Shown: piece by piece, positions 1 through 7,626 of the stretch
Layout: each line of letters starts with the position of its first letter
Position numbering within the stretch: the first letter of the stretch is position 1
From: Burkholderiales bacterium RIFCSPLOWO2_12_FULL_61_40
GTDB taxonomy: Bacteria; Pseudomonadota; Gammaproteobacteria; Burkholderiales; Burkholderiaceae_C
Direction of reading: 5' to 3'
Assembly: GCA_001770935.1 (NCBI GenBank)
Contig: MESI01000017.1
Span: 1 to 64,000 of the forward strand
Length of the DNA stretch: 64,000 nucleotides
Position numbers and translations under genes: made by a program
Notes under the pieces: model-generated
Told to the model about the DNA's origin: nothing
Databases searched by the model: none
The model's input: the letters and a program-made list of their open reading frames with translations, nothing else

Positions 1-118
1 CTGTGCTGAGCCGTTGACTACGACCCCGTGCGAAAAGCCCAGGTACTGCAAAGCCGTGGGCAACACTTCGCCAGTAATTGCGTAGTCGGCGCACAGCCAC
101 CAAATCGGCTGTTGAGCT

Positions 119-146
119 CCCCTCTCGCCCGGCGGGGCGAGAGGGG
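119..146. repeat. GC-rich inverted repeat (hairpin) CCCCTCTCGCCC-ggc-GGGGCGAGAGGGG
   Basis: Near-perfect 12-13 bp complementary arms read directly in the sequence; no poly-T tract, so not called a terminator. Confidence 0.6.
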
Positions 147-289
147 TTGGGGGAGAGTGGGGGCCGGAAGTCGGAAGTCCCGGCAGTTCGGAAGTTAGAA
201 ATTGGGGCAAAAGGTGCGCCAAATGCCCGAGGCAGCTCCGCATCAGTTTGAATCGCACCCGGAGAGGGCCGGGGCGTTGACAAATATTT

Positions 290-577
290 TCAGGTATGAC
301 GCATTTCCGCATGCAGATTCACACCCAGTGCCCGCACCACTTTCATGACCGTTTCAAAGCGCGGTTTTGCACCGGGTGAGAGCGCCTTGTAAAGGCTTTC
401 GCGCCCCAAACCGGAGTCCTTTGCCAACTGAGCCATGCCGCGCGCACGCGCCACGGTTTTCACCGCGACAAGAAAAGCATCAGGGTCGGCGTCTTCCAGT
501 GCGGCAGTCAGATAGGCGGCAATCATTTCTTCGTTGTCGAGATAATCCGCCACGTCAAATGGGGTGAAATTGCTCAT
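290..577 (-). CDS. Addiction-module antidote protein with HTH (HigA-like)
   Basis: ORF 'MSNFTPFDVADYLDNEEMIAAYLTAALEDADPDAFLVAVKTVARARGMAQLAKDSGLGRESLYKALS..' typical of the putative addiction-module antidote family; 4 bp from the toxin gene. Confidence 0.88.
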   Translation of the reverse strand: MSNFTPFDVADYLDNEEMIAAYLTAALEDADPDAFLVAVKTVARARGMAQLAKDSGLGRESLYKALSPGAKPRFETVMKVVRALGVNLHAEMRHT

Positions 578-581
578 GGTG

Positions 582-881
582 TTAGTCCTTGGGTAATGTG
601 CTCGCCATGGCTATGGCGCGCTTGATATCACGCTTCTGGGTTGATTTGTCACCGCCCAGCAGCAGCAAATAAATCACTGCACCGCGCCGGGTGAAATACA
701 CCCGGTAACCGGGGCCGTAGTGAATCCGCATCTCGGATACCCCTTCGCCCACCGGTTCGCAATCGCCAAAATTGCCGTTGGCAGCCCGATCAAGACGCAA
801 AGCAATTTGGGCTTTTCCAACCTGATCTTTCAGGCTGATCAGCCAAGCATCGAATTCATCGGATTTCTGAAAGATGTTCAT
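582..881 (-). CDS. RelE/ParE-superfamily addiction-module killer protein (HigB-like toxin)
   Basis: 'MNIFQKSDEFDAWLISLKDQVGKAQIALRLDRAANGNFGDCEPVGEGVSEMRIHYGPGYRVYFTRRG'; start moved to the internal Met that matches the family N-terminus. Confidence 0.87.
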   Translation of the reverse strand: MNIFQKSDEFDAWLISLKDQVGKAQIALRLDRAANGNFGDCEPVGEGVSEMRIHYGPGYRVYFTRRGAVIYLLLLGGDKSTQKRDIKRAIAMASTLPKD

Positions 882-1060
882 GAACCAAGTGTATTCGTTT
901 GGATACTCAAAGCAAGAATTCTCAGGCAAGGACTTCCAGTCCATGCATCTGAATCATCGCAAACGGTATGACGAAAGCAGCACCGTGCTTGTTACGTATC
1001 AGACAAAACGCCAAAAGCAGGGTAAATTCGGACTATTCTGGTCTGAATTTGGAGGGGCTT

Positions 1061-1312
1061 ATGCAAACATGGCAAATGCAAACGGCGAAAGCGCGGTTTT
1101 CTGATGTGGTCAGGAGCGCAAAACAAGAGGGTCCACAAGACATCACGGTGCATGGCAAATCGGTGGCCGTAGTGGTGTCGCGCGAGATGTTTGACCGGCT
1201 CAGCGGCAATACCGAGTCTCTGCTTGAATTCATGCAAAAGTCACCGCTGTACGACCGCGATGACATTGAGTTTGAGCGCGACCCAAGCCTGGCGCGCGAA
1301 ATCGCGTTATGA
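1061..1312 (+). CDS. Type II antitoxin, Phd/YefM family
   Basis: 'MQTWQMQTAKARFSDVVRSAKQEGPQDITVHGKSVAVVVSREMFDRLSG' Phd/YefM signature; GGAGGGG RBS upstream; ATGA overlap with the PIN toxin. Confidence 0.88.
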   Translation: MQTWQMQTAKARFSDVVRSAKQEGPQDITVHGKSVAVVVSREMFDRLSGNTESLLEFMQKSPLYDRDDIEFERDPSLAREIAL

Positions 1313-1731
1313 GTTACCTGATTGACACCAATGTGTTGTCTGAATTGCGCCGCAAGCAGCCCGATGCCAACGTCGTGGCGTGGTTGCATCAGCGTCCGCG
1401 CCAATCACTGTATTTGAGCGTGCTGACTCTGGGCGAAATTCGCAAAGGCATTGCGCGTTTGGATAGTGCGCAGGACGTTGCGCGGCGCACCCTTCTTCTC
1501 GATTGGCTCGAACAAGAACTCCCCACCTATTTTCTGGGGCGCGTGGTGCCCATTGATGCACAGGTCGCCGATTGTTGGGGCCGTTTGCAAAGCGATGCGG
1601 GCAGGCCTTTGCCAGCCATTGATGGTTTGCTCGCCGCTACAGCGCTTCAGCACAATCTGACCCTGGTCACCCGCAATGTCAAGAATTTTGTTGGCTTCAA
1701 CCTTGACATCATCAACCCTTGGGAGGGCTGA
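1309..1731 (+). CDS. PIN-domain ribonuclease toxin (VapC/FitB-like)
   Basis: 'MSYLIDTNVLSELRRKQPDANVVAWL...LVTRNVKNF' PIN-domain acidic motifs. Confidence 0.9.
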   Translation: MSYLIDTNVLSELRRKQPDANVVAWLHQRPRQSLYLSVLTLGEIRKGIARLDSAQDVARRTLLLDWLEQELPTYFLGRVVPIDAQVADCWGRLQSDAGRPLPAIDGLLAATALQHNLTLVTRNVKNFVGFNLDIINPWEG

Positions 1732-1797
1732 AAAAGCGTTGTCAACGCAAGCGGCAATGAACGGAATTGCAGCCGGGCTGCGTAACATTGGGGTGCT

Positions 1798-2322
1798 TTA
1801 GGCGAAAACGTTCAGCCTGGCGGTCAGCTGCTGCAGGCTCCTGAAGCGGCCCAGCATGGCGTTGGAGGATTTGTCGTTGGCATCCGACGTGTGTTGTTTC
1901 AGGGACGCGATGCCTTCCTCAAAATCCTTGATGGTGGCGGCGGCAGAAGCGGCAAAGCCAGCGGATTTGGCGTTGAATCCGCCATGGGGTTTGGACACCA
2001 GCACGCCGTCTTTGCTGAGGGTGATTTTGGTGAAGACCCCTTTGTTGCGGCCAAACTCCAATTGGTTTTCCAAAGACATGTTGTCCAGGTCGGGGTAGTC
2101 AACGTCTGCGCCCAGGTCTGGCATCCCCGTGTTGCCGGAGCCGACGTAAATGACGCCAGGGCTCTGCGCAGGGGGGGCTACCGTGGCGGTCAGGATTGGC
2201 GGTGGGGCAGTCGGCGCGCCCGGAGCCACCGTCGGCTGCGCGGTGTCGGGCTGGTCGGCGTTGGTCTGGGGGAGGGTGGCCGGGAAAGCCAGGTTCAGGT
2301 TGTGGTTGCGGATGATTTGCAT
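1798..2322 (-). CDS. Hypothetical protein with Pro/Ala/Thr-rich N-terminal region
   Basis: ORF starting at the internal Met 'MQIIRNHNLNLAFPATLPQTNADQPD..'; no family recognised. Confidence 0.6.
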   Translation of the reverse strand: MQIIRNHNLNLAFPATLPQTNADQPDTAQPTVAPGAPTAPPPILTATVAPPAQSPGVIYVGSGNTGMPDLGADVDYPDLDNMSLENQLEFGRNKGVFTKITLSKDGVLVSKPHGGFNAKSAGFAASAAATIKDFEEGIASLKQHTSDANDKSSNAMLGRFRSLQQLTARLNVFA

Positions 2323-2394
2323 GGAAATCCCCCAGAAGTGGATGCACCAAGTATGGCTTTGCGCCAAATCGGCCAGGCCAAAAATAAAGGTGGA

Positions 2395-4395
2395 TTAAGG
2401 GGGTATTTCCGGCGAATTGTGGAAGCAAACCACATTGCGGCCAGCCTGCTTGGCCTGGTACATGGCCTGGTCGGCCCACTGGAGCACGTCTTCCTGGCGG
2501 TTGTCGTGGTTGTTAAACAAAGTGACGCCGATGCTGGCGGAGGCATGGTGTTCCAGCGTCCTGTCCGCCTGGCCCTCCCGTTGAACGGACAACACATACG
2601 GCGCAGACAGGGCCAGGCGGATTTTTTCAGCGCTGGCGCTGGCTTGCTCCATGGATTTGGCGTGGGTGGCATCCAGTTCGCCAAGCACCACCACAAACTC
2701 GTCCCCCCCGATGCGCGCCACGGTGTCCACCTCGCGCACGCAGCTTTTCAGCCGACGGGCCACTTCCACCAGCAACAAATCCCCGACCGCGTGGCCATAG
2801 CTGTCATTGAGCGGTTTGAAATTGTCCAGGTCCAGAAACATCAGCGCGCCGTAGCAAGCACAGCGCCTGCTGGTCGCCATGGCATGGCCCAAACGGTCGT
2901 TGAGCAGCCGACGGTTGGGCAGCTGGGTCAGGGTGTCGTAAAACGCCATCTGGCGCACCTGCTCCTCCCTGCGGTGGCGTTCGGTAATGTCGGTCAACGT
3001 GCCTACGTAATGGGAAATGCGGGCATTGTTCCCTCGGATGGCTGAAATGGTGAGCCAGTAGGGATGTACTTCTCCACTTTTGATGCGGTTCCATATTTGC
3101 CCGTGCCAGGCGCCATCGATCTTGATTTTGAGCCACATTTCAGCGTAAAAATCGTCGTCGTGGCGACCGGAGCGCAGAAACTTCATGTCGCGGCCCACCA
3201 CCTCCTGGGCCGGGTAGCCGGTGATTTCGGAGAAGGCCCGGTTGCAGCGCAGGACCACGCCCTGGGCGTCGGTGACCACCATGCCGTCATGCGACTCAAA
3301 GGCCGCAGCCGCAATGCGAAGCTGTGCGTCAGTGCTTTGCAAGGCTTTGATCATGGTGTTGAACTCCGTGGCCACCTCGGCCAGTTCGCGCGGTCCTGTC
3401 AGGGGTGCACGCACGCCCAGGTCACCTCCGCGCACGGCACGCGCGGCTTTTTCCAAATCCGCCACGGGGCGGGCGATGCGCCGGGCGATGGTGGCGGCAA
3501 TCAGCACCAAAAGTACCAGGGCCGCCAGTGCTATGGCGGTGGCGGTGATGGCCCGCTGTTTGGCCGGGGCGTAGACGGTGGCGGCCGGCACCCCCACAAA
3601 GGCAGTCCACCCGGTCTGCGGCATGGGAACCACCGAAAAAAAACGCACCACCCCGTCCACGGCCAGGCTTTCCAACTCGCCATCCCGCAATTCGACAATG
3701 CGCCGCGCCGCATCCGCATTGGGGCGGGTGCCGATCACGCCTTCCGGGTCCGCGTTGCGCCAGACCATGGTCCCGTCTTCCGCAAAAAAACCGTAACGGC
3801 TTTGATCGGGCAGGAATTGGGTGGGAATATTGGGGTCAAACTCCTTCAGGGCGAACCCCAGCAAGACCGCGCCCACCATTTCACGGTTGGCATTCCAGAT
3901 AGGCGTGCTGAGGATGGAAATCCATTTGCCGGAAACGGGGCCGGTCACCGGATTGCCCACCGTGAAACGCTTTTCCTGGATGAGTTTGGCGAACCAGGGT
4001 GCATTCGCAAAGTCGACCGGGTGCTTGCTGTCCGGCTGTGGCAGCGCGGAGCAGACCAACTGGCCCTGCATATTCATGGTCGCCACATTGGAATAGCCCA
4101 GTTGGAGGCGCTGCATGTCCTGCAGGATCTTGTCGCAATGGCGGGGGTCCATCTGCTGGATTCCGGGTCGGGCAGCCAGGTGTTCCATCAGCGCCCGCGC
4201 GTTGGCAATCTTGCCACCGGTGTTGCTCACCATGGTGCTGGCCAGCGTGCGCAGGGAGTCTTTGGAGTGGGCGACACTTTGCTGCATGTCGTTGTAAATG
4301 CCATAGCCCACCACTGCGCCCAGCGGCGCGGACCCTGCCACGACCAGCAGCAGAAGGTGGGTTCGGATAGACCACGCACCCATGTTTACGCCCAA
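2395..4395 (-). CDS. Membrane diguanylate cyclase (Cache-like sensor, HAMP, PAS, GGDEF)
   Basis: TM segment, HAMP 'RPVADLEKAARAVRGGDLGVR', PAS, GGDEF variant 'RIGGDEF'. Confidence 0.9.
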   Translation of the reverse strand: MGVNMGAWSIRTHLLLLVVAGSAPLGAVVGYGIYNDMQQSVAHSKDSLRTLASTMVSNTGGKIANARALMEHLAARPGIQQMDPRHCDKILQDMQRLQLGYSNVATMNMQGQLVCSALPQPDSKHPVDFANAPWFAKLIQEKRFTVGNPVTGPVSGKWISILSTPIWNANREMVGAVLLGFALKEFDPNIPTQFLPDQSRYGFFAEDGTMVWRNADPEGVIGTRPNADAARRIVELRDGELESLAVDGVVRFFSVVPMPQTGWTAFVGVPAATVYAPAKQRAITATAIALAALVLLVLIAATIARRIARPVADLEKAARAVRGGDLGVRAPLTGPRELAEVATEFNTMIKALQSTDAQLRIAAAAFESHDGMVVTDAQGVVLRCNRAFSEITGYPAQEVVGRDMKFLRSGRHDDDFYAEMWLKIKIDGAWHGQIWNRIKSGEVHPYWLTISAIRGNNARISHYVGTLTDITERHRREEQVRQMAFYDTLTQLPNRRLLNDRLGHAMATSRRCACYGALMFLDLDNFKPLNDSYGHAVGDLLLVEVARRLKSCVREVDTVARIGGDEFVVVLGELDATHAKSMEQASASAEKIRLALSAPYVLSVQREGQADRTLEHHASASIGVTLFNNHDNRQEDVLQWADQAMYQAKQAGRNVVCFHNSPEIPP

Positions 4396-4592
4396 AGACC
4401 CATGTTTGACATTGGTTTCTTCTTTTTGGAATGGACTTGCTTTTCAAGCATATACCCAATTTCCGGCGCAATCCACAGGGATAGCCCTGCATTCCACCCC
4501 CACTTGGGCTATTTGAGGGGGCCTTTGTCCTTGCTTTTGTGCTTGAATTTGCCCTGTTGGCTCCCAGCTAAGACCCTTGTCTCGATTGGTTT

Positions 4593-5435
4593 ATGGACGC
4601 CCAAACACTCTCCTTCCTCCTGCTTTGCAGTGCCGCACTGCTGTTCGTTTTGGCCATGCTGGGTCTGCCGTGGTGGGTGGCACGCCAGCGTGCACGGGTG
4701 CGCCAGCAGGCCTTTCCGGCGCAGTGGCGCAAGATTTTGCAGCGCCGGGTTCCCCTGGTGCGGCGCCTGCCCGCGGACCTGCAGCTGCAGCTCAAAAAGC
4801 ACATCCAGGTCTTCATTGCCGAAAAGGCCTTTATTGGCTGCGCGGGCCTGCGCATCACCGACGAGATGCGGGTGGTGATCGCCGCCCAGGCCTGCCTGCT
4901 GCTGCTGAACCGCCCCACCGATTTCTATCCCGGTTTGCGGCAGATTCTGGTGTACCCGGCCGCCTTTGTGGTGGACCGTACCCACACCGATGGCGCGGGG
5001 GTGCTGCAAGAGCAGCGCCAGGCGCTGGCCGGGGAGTCCTGGTCGCAGGGCCAGGTCATCCTGTCCTGGCAAGACAGCCTGGAAGGCGCCGCCGTGGCCG
5101 ACGATGGCCGCAATGTGGTGATCCACGAATTTGCCCACCAGCTGGACCAGGAAAACGGACCGGCCAACGGCGCGCCGCCGCCCGCGCCGGGCGTGCCAGA
5201 CCACAACCCGCAACGCTGGTCGCAGGTGTTCCACGCCGCGTTTGCCCAACTGCAGCGGCAGGCGCGTACCGGGCACGCGGGCCTGCTGGACCCCTATGGC
5301 GCCCAGGACCCGGCCGAGTTTTTTGCGGTGGCGTCGGAGGTGTTTTTTGAGCAACCCGAAGCGCTGCGCCTGGAGCACCCGGATTTGTACCGCGAGTTGG
5401 CCGGTTTTTACCGGGTGGACCCGGCCAGCTGGTAG
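4593..5435 (+). CDS. mtfA: Zinc-dependent peptidase, MtfA family (M90)
   Basis: 'VIHEFAHQLDQENGPANGAP' HExxH metal site and M90-type sequence through the C-terminus. Confidence 0.9.
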   Translation: MDAQTLSFLLLCSAALLFVLAMLGLPWWVARQRARVRQQAFPAQWRKILQRRVPLVRRLPADLQLQLKKHIQVFIAEKAFIGCAGLRITDEMRVVIAAQACLLLLNRPTDFYPGLRQILVYPAAFVVDRTHTDGAGVLQEQRQALAGESWSQGQVILSWQDSLEGAAVADDGRNVVIHEFAHQLDQENGPANGAPPPAPGVPDHNPQRWSQVFHAAFAQLQRQARTGHAGLLDPYGAQDPAEFFAVASEVFFEQPEALRLEHPDLYRELAGFYRVDPASW

Positions 5436-5576
5436 TCAGTGCGTCGCGTAGCCCATCGTTTGTGGTAGCCACAGCACGGTCTGTGGAAACACCGTCATGG
5501 CCAGCAGCAAGATCAGCATACCCGCCACCAATACGCACACCAGTTGCAGTAGTGCAGTGTTCAAAGCCGCAGCTTG
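5436..5576 (-). pseudogene. Putative 3' remnant of a TRAP transporter large permease (DctM-like)
   Basis: Minus-strand translation directly abutting the mtfA stop: 'AQAAALNTALLQLVCVLVAGMLILLLAMTVFPQTVLWLPQTMGYATH*'; resembles the last TM helix and 'FP..LWLP..LGY' end of DctM proteins; no room for the rest of the gene. Confidence 0.5.
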
Positions 5577-5579
5577 CGC

Positions 5580-6170
5580 CTATCGCTCAATCTGCGGTTG
5601 GGCAAGTTGCAGCAATGCATCGTGAAACAACTTTGCACTTGGGCAAGCAGGGTGTAATGCGGCTTGAGTCAGATCAAAACCGTACAGCTTGCACATATTT
5701 CTGGCAAATATTGGTTTGCTATTGCCTGGACCGCGAACCTTCAGTTCAGCCGCCAAGGCTTTGAGCCTATCCCATGGCATTCCAGGCGTTGCTTCAGGAG
5801 CAATCTCAAAGGCATCATCCATCTTCAGCCACCGCCGCAGTGCACCGGTGTCCGCCAGAAACCAAGCTTCGATAGCCTTTACAGCAACAAAAATTAAATT
5901 TGTATGTTCCAAGCCAATTCGGGCTTTGACGGTTTCTACATCGGGTGCAGTCTCCAAGTCCGTCAAGATCACGATGTGGTCTACATTGGCCATTCTCAAC
6001 CGCGCGACCGACGGGAGTATGTTCTGGGGCAACAAGTTGCCACCACCCCTGGCATCAATAACAGGAGAGCACACCTCGACACCGTTGTTCTTGGCGAATG
6101 CCTTAAACCGATCCGACTCAATGAGTATTTTTTCGGTATCCCCCTCCACGATGAAGCCAACCTTCACCAT
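5580..6170 (-). CDS. TOPRIM/DUF4276-like protein, partner of the upstream ATPase
   Basis: 'KVGFIVEGDTEKILIE' (E motif), 'IVILTDLETAPD' (acidic motif), 'KAIEAWFLAD' typical of DUF4276-like proteins; 7-nt ATGGTGA overlap with the ATPase gene. Confidence 0.7.
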   Translation of the reverse strand: MVKVGFIVEGDTEKILIESDRFKAFAKNNGVEVCSPVIDARGGGNLLPQNILPSVARLRMANVDHIVILTDLETAPDVETVKARIGLEHTNLIFVAVKAIEAWFLADTGALRRWLKMDDAFEIAPEATPGMPWDRLKALAAELKVRGPGNSKPIFARNMCKLYGFDLTQAALHPACPSAKLFHDALLQLAQPQIER

Positions 6171-7279
6171 GGCAACCCACCGTCAAACAGGTTCATCAAC
6201 CATGCCGTGTCAAGGTTCAACTGTCCAATACCAGCGCTGTGCGTGGCGGCATTTTTCGCCACAGTCTTGCCGTCCAATTTATTGACCAACCAGAGTTCGT
6301 CGATGCGAGAGGCACGCACCAGTGACTCGCTGTGCGTTGTGACAAAGACGGGGTGCTCTGGCGAGGCTTTGTCACGCATCAAGTCAGCCAGTGCTTCAAT
6401 CCCTTTGGGATGGATGCCCCGCTCAGGCTCCTCAATCAGCGTGATGCCGTAGCCGGAGGATCGGCTCAACACTGCCGTCATGATGCAAAGCGCATAGATG
6501 GTTCCGTCAGAAATCAGATTCGCCGGAAAGTGCGGCTTGATGCCAAGTTCTTTGAACTTGATGACCGTGCCACCGCTCAATCTTTCAGGCGCTGTGTGTA
6601 CCTGCTCCATTCCCGGTACCAACAGCGTCATCCAGTCCGTGACCTGCGCACGAAATTCAGCTTCCTTTTCTAGCGACGCTAGCATGGTGGCGACGTTATG
6701 TCCGTGGGAATCCAATTCGGTAGCGTCCGCACTCGATCCATCGGGTTCTTTTGCCCCCATCGGATCAAACCGAAAAACCTGGACATTGGTCAAATAGTGA
6801 TATAGCGGCACAAGTCCTTGTGTGAACATCAAGGCTGAAACGTCAGACGGAAATCCTTCAACTAACGACTGAGTTCCATCTTCCTTGATGAGCGTTGGAA
6901 CTTCGCCTTTCTTGCGAATAAGAACCGGCTTCCCCGCCACGGTTAACTTTTCCTCCAGCAGCGGGCTGGTGTCCATCTCATGAATTTTCAAGCCGTAGGT
7001 GAGCTTTTGACCATTCATGGTCGCATGAATGTCAAATTCAAAGGTGCGCGTGTTGTTCTTGCGCAGCTTGTAACAGTGAATTTGTGAAAAACCTCGGAAC
7101 TTGCGAATGGCCTTCACCGCGCCCAGTTCAATCACTGTGCTCACAAATGCCAAAGCATCCATCAAATTGCTTTTGCCTGAGCCATTGGGGCCAGCGAATA
7201 CGCTGTAAGGCTTGAGCTGTTCCAGCTTCAAGCGCGCCAGGCTCTTAAAACCCGCTATTTCAATATGATCGATGTTCAT
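6164..7279 (-). CDS. AAA family (AAA_21/AAA_15, OLD/ABC-like) ATPase
   Basis: Walker A 'GPNGSGKSN', Walker B 'ITLIEEPERGIHP', 'VFVTTHSESLV' His switch. Confidence 0.9.
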   Translation of the reverse strand: MNIDHIEIAGFKSLARLKLEQLKPYSVFAGPNGSGKSNLMDALAFVSTVIELGAVKAIRKFRGFSQIHCYKLRKNNTRTFEFDIHATMNGQKLTYGLKIHEMDTSPLLEEKLTVAGKPVLIRKKGEVPTLIKEDGTQSLVEGFPSDVSALMFTQGLVPLYHYLTNVQVFRFDPMGAKEPDGSSADATELDSHGHNVATMLASLEKEAEFRAQVTDWMTLLVPGMEQVHTAPERLSGGTVIKFKELGIKPHFPANLISDGTIYALCIMTAVLSRSSGYGITLIEEPERGIHPKGIEALADLMRDKASPEHPVFVTTHSESLVRASRIDELWLVNKLDGKTVAKNAATHSAGIGQLNLDTAWLMNLFDGGLPW

Positions 7280-7626
7280 TCTTCTTCCTTGCCACCCGCC
7301 ACCGCCGTCGCTCTCACCAGCAAATCGCCAAACCTAGCATAGTTCACTTTAGTCCCTTTCCCTTCAGCCCCTGCCAGAGGGGCCAGGCGCAGCGCAAAAC
7401 CTTGCCGGCCAGCAGCACAAAGAGGAGGTACGCCCACCCACATTTTGGCGTGCCAGTCGTCGGGCACCGCAGGGGTAGAGATGTGCAGCATGGTTTGGGC
7501 CTGCGCCACCATGAACTTTGTCTCCATCCATGAATTGGGCGACTTTGCGCGATGCGCAGCGCGCGCCGCAGGCAGGCGGGGGATAATACCCAGTTCCATT
7601 GAACCCCTGCCAGAAGAACCCCTGAC

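Noticed and set aside
119-146. Strong hairpin at the left edge as a terminator or CRISPR repeat
   Set aside because: No U-tract and single occurrence; this type of C/G-rich palindrome is common in GC-rich genomes, so recorded only as an inverted repeat
3064-4878. 604-aa plus-strand ORF opposite the GGDEF gene
   Set aside because: Antisense to a clear diguanylate cyclase; compositionally biased
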